From the NCBI RefSeq assembly GCF_004210375.1, contig NC_134833.1, positions 149,598,127-149,662,126 on the forward strand: DNA of 64,000 nt. Reading direction: 5' to 3'. How positions within the stretch are numbered: the stretch's first letter is position 1; each line of letters opens with the position of its first letter. Source of the DNA: Tachypleus tridentatus (taxonomy: Eukaryota > Arthropoda > Merostomata > Xiphosura > Limulidae). The position numbers and the translations under genes were made by a program. Positions 38,860-49,700 of the stretch are shown piece after piece. The notes under the pieces were generated by a model that was not told where the DNA came from, ran no database searches, and saw nothing but the letters and a program-made list of their open reading frames with translations.

Positions 38860-39140
38860 AGAAGTTAACTAACTGTTAATATGTATTAAATTTATTATAT
38901 TTACCAACAAAATTGATACACACGATTTTCTTTCTTAACACGAATATATTTTAATATATAAACAACAATAAAATATACTCTGACGGTTATTGCAAATAAT
39001 GATTTATATACATAAGTTTTTCCAACATCACAAACAATACTCGGACTTCTATTTGGTCTGGAAATGAATATTTTATCGACGGCTCACAAGGAGCGAATTA
39101 ATTCTACGTTGACACACAGGTACACTTCTCTTAGCGGGAA
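38860..39140 (+). repeat. Diverged direct duplicate, copy 1
   Basis: GTTAACTAACTGTTAATATG, CCAACAAAATTGATACACAC and GAGCGAATTAATTCTACGTT align in order with 39715-40020. Indels and many substitutions place this as an old duplication or two insertions of one unnamed element. The 62-codon minus frame (39073-39261) overlaps its end and shows no domain. Confidence 0.6.
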
Positions 39141-39714
39141 AGAATGTAGCATTTTCACAAGTGAATTTTTTTTTACCGACGAAAATAACTAATGTCCTCG
39201 TAGAAATACTAACGTCCAAGGGATAGGTAGGGCTTTCGCAGCATACGTTTAACAATATCATGTGTATGCATTTCTAAATATATATTAAACTAAAACAAAC
39301 ATCGATTTTAAAAATAAATATATAATGGTAAGTTCGTTACACTTTTCTTCTTAGAGAACTAGAAATGGCGTTAGACAGTTTTTTAATTAAGATATTATAC
39401 ATATACATTGCGAACAATACATTAAGTATAACGCATTGCCAAACAATTATATAACTTCAATAATCATAACAGTATATAACACAATCAATAAAAATAACCT
39501 TATGATAATAAAATTACATAGCACGTGATAATGCTTAAATATAAATAATATCTTTTAGACTTAACAAATGTTGTTGGCACTGATACATATAAATTGAGTT
39601 ATGATTTGAATTTAGAACAATTTTTTTCTCTGATTGAGGTTCCAGACGAACTCCCAATTTATTATGCTGCGTTTTTACAATTTGAAATAGCATAAAATTG
39701 AGTTAAATGATAAT

Positions 39715-40020
39715 TTAGGTTTAGAAGTTAATTAAATGTTGATATGTGTCAATTTTATGATATTTGTTAATAAAATTGATACAAATAGTTTTCCTTTTTA
39801 ACACAAATATTCTTTAATATACAAACAATATACGATTTATAATAGCCGTTACTACAAAAGTTATTACAAATAATAATTTATATAGAAAAGTTTTATAAGT
39901 TTGCAAATAATACTGATTCTACTATCTGATTAAGAACTTCCTATGATATCTTATCGAAATTTCATGATAAGTGAATTAATTTCGAGTTGATATAGATACA
40001 ATTCACTTCAAGGGAGTTAG
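39715..40020 (+). repeat. Diverged direct duplicate, copy 2
   Basis: Partner of 38860-39140, with GTTAATTAAATGTTGATATG, TAATAAAATTGATACAAATA and AAGTGAATTAATTTCGAGTT in the same order. The intervening DNA (39141-39714) and the DNA after it (40021-40508) show no gene; the frame at 40294-40485 has no domain. Confidence 0.6.
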
Positions 40021-40508
40021 CCAGCTCTTCGCTGATCACACGTCAGTTTCTCACATCTGAAGTTATATAATGTATTCGTAAAAATAGTTATATGTCCGAT
40101 GTTGATCTGTTGAAGTTAAATGGTTTGTAATGTTCGAATTCTATAAACGTTCCTGGCCAAGTATCTTTGGTCTACCGATTAATAAGCGTTTATCACATTT
40201 ATAGCTTCTGAGGTTTATAATATACTAAATGTAGCAAACCAACGATATAATAAACTGTCTCTTGTCGCGTTGCGTTGATTACGTTTTATAAGTGTGAGAC
40301 GAATTTCTAGAAATTTCAGCCTGCACAACAATACTGATAATAAATTAATGCTTTCGTACGCACGTATACTGTGCTTACATTCTAGAATTTCAGTGAACAG
40401 ACAAGAATTTCGCTATACACATTTAACAACAACAGTTATTTGCATTTTAAATAAAAATTTAACTTACAGAAACGCTGATATTTAAACAAATAAATAATAG
40501 TAAATCCA

Positions 40509-40614
40509 TTACACTACATAAAGTTTACTTGTGCTCTGCATACCATGGGTATGAAAACCCGGTTTCTAACAGTATAAGTATGCTGAAATACCGCTATGCC
40601 ACCGAGGGGCTCAA
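40509..40614 (-). mobile_element. tRNA-derived SINE, family 3 (degraded)
   Basis: ATACCATGGGTATGAAAACC, GGTTTCTAACAGTATAAGTA and ATACCGCTATGCCACCGAGG align with the head of the element at 37680-37809 in the same orientation, with many substitutions. Confidence 0.72.
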
Positions 40615-41253
40615 CGCTACTATGAATGACTTCACTTGTTACCAATGTATTTATAATTTATGGTAGGTAAATCATTTCCGTCTTCACTGTGTGTCAGAGC
40701 ATAGCATGAAATAAGACTAGGTTAAGCCAAAGTGGTGTTTACCTAACCATTATAAGACGCCCCCTGTATAACACTCTAGAAGGGTTAACATGTCAGTTTT
40801 AATTCTATATATTTTAACTATGATGCTGTCATGTGACTCAAGACATCGATATAAAAGTTTTTCGCATTTGGCTTCTAAATTTCGCATGACTAACATCATT
40901 CACACCTAGAGGTGGAAATGGAATTAATATAAAATAAAACTGATAAAGACCACGACACAACGTTGTTGCGGGACTGTCTTGAAGTTAACAGGCATTGTCA
41001 CAAAACAAAACAGTAATAAAACGTATGAACTTTGAGATCACTTAAGTAATTTTGAAATTATACACAATCCCCATAAGTATAATCACTTTAAAAGATAACC
41101 TAGTTCTTAAACACACTATTAAAATAACAAGTATTTTGTTCAATATGCCCAAACGTATTGTGTGTGAGCTATTATGTGCGAATATAAAAGTTGCACGTTC
41201 TTTTAATTTTTGCTTTTACACAATAGATACGGGAAAGAATTGTTCAGTTTGTT
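40615..41253. other. No gene seen
   Basis: AT-rich sequence. The frame at 41052-41255 has no recognisable domain and ends at the SINE boundary. Confidence 0.4.
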
Positions 41254-41505
41254 GAATGGCCAGGTGGTTAAAGTACTCGACTCGTAATCTGAGGGTCGCG
41301 GGTTCGCGCTCGAGTCGCGCCAAACATGCTCGCCCTCCCAGCCGTGGGGACGTTATAATGTTATGGTTAGTCCAACTATTCGTTGGTAAAAGAATAGCCT
41401 AAGAGCTGGCTGTGGGTGGTGATAACTAGTTACCTTCCTTCTAGTCTTACACTGCTAAATTAGGTATGACTAGCGCAGATAGTCCTCGTGTAGCTTTATT
41501 CTTTT
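41254..41505 (+). mobile_element. tRNA-derived SINE, family 1
   Basis: Head TGGCCAGGTGGTTAAAGTAC with GACTCGTAATCTGAGGGTCG and GGGTTCGCGC. The body includes TATTCGTTGGTAAAAGAATA and CTAGTCTTACACTGCTAAAT. The 3' tail is missing, because the element is interrupted at once by an inverted partial copy. Confidence 0.9.
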
Positions 41506-41621
41506 ACCAACGATTAGTGGGATTGATCGTCACGTTGTAACGTCCTCACAGCTGAATGGGCGAGCCTGCTTGGTGTGACAGGGAATCGAGCGCCTTAACC
41601 ACCTAGCTATGCCGAGCAACT
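41499..41621 (-). mobile_element. Inverted partial SINE, family 1
   Basis: Begins at TTCTTTTACCAACGATTAGT, the reverse complement of the family body, and continues through CGTCACGTTGTAACGTCCTC to a head-like GCGCCTTAACCACCTAGCTA. With the + copy at 41254-41505 it forms an inverted pair that could fold into a long hairpin if transcribed. Confidence 0.88.
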
Positions 41622-42995
41622 TCAGTAATAGCAATCCTATTTATAGTTTACTTTAAGCGTTAAGACTACTACCTAAACGTAACATAACGCTTAGCTGAAA
41701 CACTGGTTATGAAATGCTTAGAACAGCTTGCTTAGCTTCATTGTCAAAATGTTTAAAATCTTCCAGTGTGCACTGAAAACTATTAAAAATACAACAATAA
41801 AATTCGATTGTTTGAAAATTGTTATGAAATCAAACAAGCTATTCTTGCACCGAACTGAAATTTGAGAAAAACACCAAAAAACAAGACACAATTACATACT
41901 GACCAAAAGAAATTACTACTCATTTTGTAGAAAATGTATGAGATGGTGAGGAAAATAATATTTATTTTAAATAGTATTTTATAAAGCAATTAATATGTTG
42001 ATAGATTTTAAAATTTTGTACTTTGTTAATGTTATCCAGCTAAAAATGCACTTGTTCGTTTTTTATCTTCTTTTTAGAATAAAAACATTAAAGCCAGGCT
42101 ACATGTTTAATAATCCAGTAGTAAAATATCTTTTACGTTCAAAGTTGTTTTTAAACAAAACAGACACTCTAAGTAAAGCACTAATAGCTGACACATCAAC
42201 AAGAGCTGTAATATTATCCCCCTTTCCTATCCTGTTTACTTATATTTTACTGATCCCATTTCCACTTCCTTATTTTTTAATATTAATTTTTTCTACCTGT
42301 TTGTATAATAAAATTCAGTGTATCTATGTGTGTTACATAACTCTTCCTCATCTGCTAGTCACACTGGCTTCTAAATAATACCAAACAACTCGTCTCGGTC
42401 CCGAGGTTTCTCACAAAACCCATAAGTGAACCCAGGTATTTCGCGACAACAATTTTATCAGGATCTCACGAAAGCGGACTACAGATTTGATATTGATTTA
42501 CATCAGACCACGTAAATAAGTAGGCCTACTAATTACTGTTGGCAATTTGATTAAAGAAATTTATTTTCATTATGGCATCAATGATAATTAAACTTAAAAG
42601 TGGAAAATAATATGGCAATCCTCGGATATCCAGGTCCCTAAATTTATCGAGTATCCCAACCTTATTGTTAGAGTACACGATTAAAAATTTCTTTTTCTCG
42701 TTCTTTAGTGGTAGAAAACAGATAAGTAACTTTCATCTTGAAAAATATTTATTATTATTAATAGTAATAATTATTAATGTGGTACAACATACCAATATGA
42801 AACTTATTCTACTCGTGCATCAAATGTCTCGTGCGTCATTTAGCTGTGGTACTGGTGCCAGATCAACTCATCAGGGTAAGACGGCAATTGTTTATTTTTA
42901 TATAATTAATATAAACTCTAGTCTATTTCGTTTGGGTGCAGAAACTCTAGTTGCTTTGCGCCATAACACACCAAACTAACTCTTCCTTTTGATTT
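41622..42995. other. No firm gene; one exon-like stretch
   Basis: AT-rich sequence with two long frames (41995-42378, 42665-42979). Within the second, ATGAAACTTATTCTACTCGT (from 42798) opens a frame rich in Ser/Gly/Arg (MSRASFSCGTGARSTHQ). It ends at a good donor, CATCAGG then GTAAGA, near 42874. No acceptor partner or domain is recognised, so I do not call a gene. Confidence 0.35.
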
Positions 42996-43101
42996 GTCTC
43001 CCGCTGGTACAAGAGTAAGTCGATGGATTTACAACACTAAAATCAGGGGCTCGTTCCCCTCGGTGGACTCAGCAGATAGATATGCTATAAGAAAAACACA
43101 C
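42996..43101 (+). mobile_element. tRNA-derived SINE, family 2
   Basis: GTCTCCCGCTGGTACAAGAG, GGATTTACAACACTAAAATC and CCCCTCGGTGGACTCAGCAG are in family order, with a small deletion in the 3' part before TATGCTATAAGAAAAACACA. Confidence 0.83.
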
Positions 43102-43172
43102 TTTCTGATTTATTGATAGAATTGGTACGTGTGTGAGTGGAGTTGTGTTATCGGTAATTGTGTGAAAGATTT

Positions 43173-43425
43173 TTGTTTGTTTGGGAATTTCGCACAAAGC
43201 TACTCGAGGGCTATCTGTGCTAGCCGTCCCTAATTTAGCAGTGTAAGACTAGAGGGAAGGCAGCTAGTCATCACCACTCACCGCCAACTCTTGGGCTACT
43301 CTTTTACCAACGAATAGTGGGGTTGACCGTCACATTATACACCCCCACGGCTGGGAGGGCGAGCATGTTTAGCGCGACGCGGGCGCGAACCCGCGACCCT
43401 CGAATTACCAGTCGCACGCCTTTTG
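43173..43425 (-). mobile_element. tRNA-derived SINE, family 1
   Basis: Starts with the reversed CAAA tail (GTTTGTTTGGGAATTTCGCA). It then reads through the body to GCGCGACGCGGGCGCGAACC (B-box region) and a truncated head at about 43425. It lies about 290 bp upstream of the proposed start codon of the gene at 43715. Confidence 0.93.
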
Positions 43426-43714
43426 GGTGAAAGAAGCGTTCATAAATAGCATGTTAGTATGTTTGAAGTCGTTTTATTGTTAATTTTATAACATTATTAA
43501 ATATGACACGGATAATTAGAGATTGCAGATAATATTTCAAGCATTAAATCTGTTCTGTAAATTGGACTATAGGCCTACAGGCTCGCCAGTTAATTAATAA
43601 TATTAAATTAGATTTACTACACAACTATTAGTAATGAATTGCAAAGCGTAAGGGGGAGCCACAAGTAGTGCCTATCGGTGTCATTTTATGTGAATTGTTT
43701 CATTGGAACTGTTT

Positions 43715-43765
43715 ATGTTATCTTGGAAAATGTTACAAGAGCAAGCAAATGAAATAAGGCTGAAA
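43715..43765 (+). CDS. Candidate exon 1
   Basis: ATG followed by 16 codons (MLSWKMLQEQANEIRLK), then the donor GTAACA at 43766. It ends in phase 0, matching the phase-0 start of the next candidate exon. The upstream frame is closed by TGA. The donor is only moderate and an earlier 5' exon cannot be excluded. Confidence 0.42.
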
Positions 43766-46700
43766 GTAACAGTGTAAACAAACAAATATGAGTGATTTAT
43801 CGGCTGTAAGTGTGAGTAACTGGTGTCTAGCAGGTTCACATGCCTTGGTTCAAATATAAATTCTAATAAAGTACTGTTTCAGTATTTAAAAAATACTGAC
43901 GTATAAGAAACTTAGTTATATCAAATAATATGTGAAATCATTAAACGCGAAAACTGAAAAAGAAGATAATGAGAAATATGTATAAGAAATAATTCAACAG
44001 GTTCTTTGTACCAGTAGTGACTATTACTGATTACAATAGAAATAAGTATAGCTTTTGACATGTAGCCTCATTGTGCTTATAGGTTTAAAATAATGTTAAG
44101 TCAAAACCTAATTAGTTTATAATGCATCGCTTATCTTTAGAATTCAGAGCTACCGAGAATCATGTTAGAGACTTGCATTTCACTTTTAGCTTGAGCCTAT
44201 TGATATACACATTAATAACAAATCTCACGTTTTGGTCAAATTAGCATCTTTCTATAATACATTGTGGTTGAATAACTGGCTGATTCCAGGTAAGTATGTT
44301 GGGGAGTGTACCAAATTTCACTCGTTTTCTATACTGATAGAGAATACAACTAACTGTCTTCAGTGGTCACAGAATTGTACTGCATGCTAAAATTTAACTT
44401 TTGTATAAGTCTCACTCAAACAAATTCCCAAAAGCCTGAAAACATCCCCTGCTAATGTTCAGCTTCAAGTCTAGTATTTGTAAGATCATTCGAGGGTTAA
44501 TTCCCATTGGTTCACACAGTGTAGGTAACTTTTGTTCTTTGTACTGAACAAACAAGGATTTTGAGAATGCTTATATGTTATATACAAATTGGGAAAAGAC
44601 TCAGCTTTTAGTATATATGTATTTTACTGGAGTTCTGTTTTTCTAAACATTCTGTGGATTCTATTAGAAAACAGATGAACAAAATGGTTGTATGTAAAAT
44701 ATTTTCTTAAATATTTAAAATTTGTATTTCTTACCTATTAGTGAATTCTTTCAAAGGTTTTGAGTGACAAACTGGAACACTGGTTAAAAAGAACTGGCTT
44801 ACAGTTTTAAGACAGAAAGTCAAGATTCTGTTGTTTATATGTGTGGATAATTACCTTTGATTGGCTTCTAATTTCTCAAACCCTTAACAAAACCTCTGTA
44901 AACATGTCTTATTTATTGGCTTAAGGAATTTTCAGTATCTTAGCAACTCTTTTATTGCAAGTGCCTTTGGTTCAAATATACTATGTAACACAAATTTTGT
45001 TCCTGGATAGTTTGTGTTATTTCTTAATTGCTTATTTCAAACTTTGCTTTTGTGACCTGGATAATGAAATTTAGAAATTAACCTATTTTCTGTATAACAA
45101 CAGGCAAATTTGCACATTTTCATTTACATAAGGTCTGAATAAAACAACATATGAATCAAGATTTACATGTATTTATACTAAAGTTATACAGAAATGAGCA
45201 AAACTGTTTAGAAGTGAGTAGTTTTTCGAGATTTGTGACTGTAATGTAAATCACTTTCGTGTATCAGCCCCAAAATATAGTCTCACATCGTGTTTTCGTT
45301 ACATGCTCTCAGGCCACAAAAGCAAAGTTTGAAGAGAAAAATAGGTCTTTTCCATTTACTTTAAGCATAAGCAATTGGGAAATAACACTTTCTGTCCAGG
45401 AACAAGAAAAAGTAAAAATTTTGTTACATAGTGTTATAAAGGTATTACTTTCAGCTTTTCATATTTTCTTAATTTTTATATTAAAAAAGTAGTTTCATAG
45501 AAACACATTTATATCTGTTGAAACCTTCTTGATAAAATATATTGTATGTTTTTGAAATAATGTAATTTGATGATATTGTAACTTTGTATCATTTTTTGAC
45601 CCATCAAGGAGTCCCTTGCAATTCCAGCAATAACCACCCCTTACTATTATTATTCTGACTTGACCTGACCACCCAAAGCCCTAATATCATAAGCAAATTT
45701 AAGTAATTCATTGACCATTTCTTCATCTGTGCCACTGATGATGAGCAAAATTGTTTCACACTGCATACAGAAGTATTCCACTTGCTACGTTAATCCAGTT
45801 TGATTGAACTCCATTTACAACAATCCTCTGCTTTTTTTCCATCCAATGAGTCAGTTTGCCTCCCACACCAAAAGAGTTTATTGTTTTATTTTTAACAAGC
45901 TTTTCATGTACAAACTGTTAAATGCTTTCTGAAATTCTGGATACACCAAATCCATACCTTGCAAATAATAATAATGTCAACAGACTAGTAAGGCAAGACT
46001 TTCTTCCATTGAATCCAGTAAAATTTTACATTTCATAGAAAACTTTGCAAACCATGTTTTTATCAGAGTTTCAAAAACATTTCCACCACTGATGTAAAAT
46101 TAACAAGTAATAAAAAATATTTAAAAAAAATATCTGAGTTAGTAATAGCAGTGATAAAAATATAGAAACATGGAAACACAGAACCATATAAAACGTTTCC
46201 TATGTTACTAGCCAAATCATTCCAAGAATAATATATATTTACAGTTGAATGTTGAATTCCTGTCAGTTGCTTGAATTCAGGTTTGAATAAAAGCATTTAA
46301 ACTGGACAATTCTATACAATCTTACAGTAGCTAATAACCATGATCTTGTAAGATTGACTCTGTACTTACTTTTATGTGTTTATCCTAACCTTGTTTTGTA
46401 CTTGTTTGACATTGGTATCCTTACATCATACTTAATTATTGCAAAAACATATTTTATAACTCATTTCTCTTCTTTTTTTTTTAACAATTTATTTTAAATA
46501 GGAAGATAAGTGAGCATTTGTTTTATTTCTATAATTCAATTGTAATATATATTGTTAATATGATAATCATTCCTCTAATTTTGAATTACATTAGAAGCCA
46601 GTGAAGCTGGAATGATTTCTCCAGCATGGTACAAATACCTTGGAGAGCTGGATTGATATTAAGGGGATAGTTACAGAATCCATGCCTAATAACTTTACTC

Positions 46701-49700
46701 CATGCACATATAATTGACTCCACCACATATTAGGGTCATGCCAAATAATAGGGAACATGTCAGATGCATCCCAAACCATGAAGTATAATGCCATGCATAT
46801 CCACACAGCTGTCATATAGATTGCTATATAATGTTTGATTATTAAGAAACTTATATTTTAAAACTCAAATTTCAATAATATGTATACAGATTTGTAAGTT
46901 GTGTAAATATTTGGACTCTTCGATACCTTTAATATTAATTTGGATTATTCTTTTTTCTTTCTCTATTTTACAGAAATTGTTTTGGCAGATATCATGTTTG
47001 TGCAATGAAAAGTTACAAATGGTTGTTATGTAAGAACGGTTTGTGTTGTTATCCAGTGTCTAGAAATGAAACTGTTTTTTATGAAACATGGAAATAACAC
47101 ATTCATAAACTAAACACACTGCCAAGTAATAGTTTTCTTTTAATTATTTCCCTGTAAGGATACATGTGGTAGAAGAACAGAATAACATTACTGTTTTTTT
47201 GAAACTGTGAAATGCTTGATAATGTAGTTAGGTTCTCAAATAAGGCTATAAATCAACTTTAGCATCACAGAGTAATAGCATGAATGAGGTGACTATTTTT
47301 TATGTAGGCCCATCCATACGTACTGTGAATAATGATAGCCCGTTTCTACATGCTCTTAAACTACTTTTCTGTTGTACTAAAGCCATTGCAAAAACTTCAC
47401 TCATTTTTGTGCTAATTTGGAGGAAGGAAAGAGAAAGAACATTTTGGTTCTTTTGTTGGTTCCCAGTTCTCCACTCCAGTAACACTGAAAAGTTTCACTG
47501 TTTGTGAGACTCTTGATGCTTAAATAAGAACTTCCTTTCACAATCTCCCACCCTTCCTTACCCTCTGGGCCCGGCATGATCATGTGGTTACGGCACTCGA
47601 CTCATGGACTGAAGATAATGGGTTCAAATCCCCGTTATCCCAAAGGTGCTCACCTTTTCGGCTGTGGGGGCATTATAATGTGCAGTCAATCACACTATTC
47701 ATTGGTAAATGAATAGCCCAAGAGTTGTCAGTGGATGGTGATGACTAGCTGCCTTCCCTCTAGTCTTACACTACTAAATTAGGAATGGCTAGTGCAGATA
47801 GCCCTCATGTAGCTTTGGCAACAAAGTTCAAAACAAAACCAAATCCTCCCCACTAAGAGCTGGTGTTAGAGACTGGGATGGTATTAATCTTGAAAAAGTG
47901 ATAACATTATCTGAATGAGATGCTTATATGCAGTAACTGACAGAGAGTGCATCGACGTAAGCGAAGAGTGTCGTTAACAAACTGCCAAAGACAATTAAGT
48001 GGAGTTTAAAAGACTGGAATGAGTGTAAAACTAATGTGTGTGTTTTTAACTTTAGTTATTATTCAGAGGTTTTTAAAACCAAATTCATTATGATATTAAA
48101 ATATAATTGTTTTTGAATGAAATAGGTGGTGACTAATCTGTTTTATTAACCATTGTTTAGTATTTCATATATTACATCAAAATGTCCTTTAACTTTTTTT
48201 TCTTCTAATAAACATAATTTTTTAAACTTTCTGTGAAATGTCTTAATTGTAGAATCCTGTTACAAGTTTCAGTTTTGTTCTGTCTTTAAATTAGACTCCA
48301 GGTTTTCTGAGTGGGATGAATTTACCAAAAGTCTCCAGTCCCATAGTGTAGAAGAAGTACTAGGCATTGAAAGTCATGGCGACACTCAAGGTTTGTGTAA
48401 GTTACAAATATATAAATTATAATTGTTACTTTCATTGAAAGTCATGGTGACACTCAAGGTTTGTGTAAGTTACAAATATATAAATTATAATTGTTACTTT
48501 CATTGAAAGTCATGGTGACACTCAAGGTTTGTGTAAGTTACAAATATATAAATTATAATTGTTACTTTCATTGAAAGTCATGGTGACACTCAAGGTTTGT
48601 GTAAGTTACAAATATATAAATTATAATTGTTACTTTCATTGAAAGTCATGGCGACACTCAAGGTTTGTGTAAGTTACAAATATATAAATTATAATTGTTA
48701 CTTTCATTGAAAGTCATGGTGACACTCAAGGTTTGTGTAAGTTACAAATATATAAATTATAATTGTTACTTTCATTGAAAGTCATGGTGACACTCAAGGT
48801 TTGTGTAAGTTACAAATATATAAATTATAATTGTTACTTTCATTGAAAGTCATGGCGACACTCAAGGTTTGTGTAAGTTACAAATATATAAATTATAATT
48901 GTTACTTTCATTGAAAGTCATGGCGACACTCAAGGTTTGTGTAAGTTACAAGTATATAAATTATAATTGTTACTTTCATTGAAAGTCATGGCGACACTCG
49001 AGGTTTTTGTAAGTTACAAATATATAAATTATAATTGTTACTTTCATTGAAAGTCATGGTGACACTCAAGGTTTGTGTAAGTTACAAATATATAAATTAT
49101 AATTGTTACTTTCATTGAAAGTCATGGTGACACTCAAGGTTTGTGTAAGTTACAAATATATAAATTATAATTGTTACTTTCATTGAAAGTCATGGTGACA
49201 CTCAAGGTTTGTGTAAGTTACAAATATATAAATTATAATTGTTACTTTCATTGAAAGTCATGGTGACACTCAAGGTTTGTGTAAGTTACAAATATATAAA
49301 TTATAATTGTTACTTTCATTGAAAGTCATGGCGACACTTTCGAGGTTTGTGTAAGTTACAAATATATAAATTATAATTGTTACTTTCATTGAAAGTCATG
49401 GTGACACTCGAGGTTTGTGTAAGTTACAAATATATAAATTATAATTGTTACTTTCATTGAAAGTCATGGTGACACTCGAGATTTGTGTAAGTTACAAATA
49501 TATAAATTATAATTGTTACTTTCATTGAAAGTCATGGTGACACTCGAGGTTTGTGTAAGTTACAAATATATAAATTATAATTGTTACTTTCATTGAAAGT
49601 CATGGCGACACTCGAGGTTTGTGTAAGTTACAAATATATAAATTATAATTGTTACTTTCATTGAAATTCATGGTGACACTCGAGGTTTGTGTAAGTTACA

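Noticed and set aside
44742..44810. Open stretch VLSDKLEHWLKRTGLQF
   Set aside because: It looks protein-like but has no donor before its TAA and does not fit the phase of the neighbouring exons.
46591..46815. Trp-rich 74-codon minus-strand frame
   Set aside because: No domain or splice context. The opposite strand gives a more plausible retroelement remnant.
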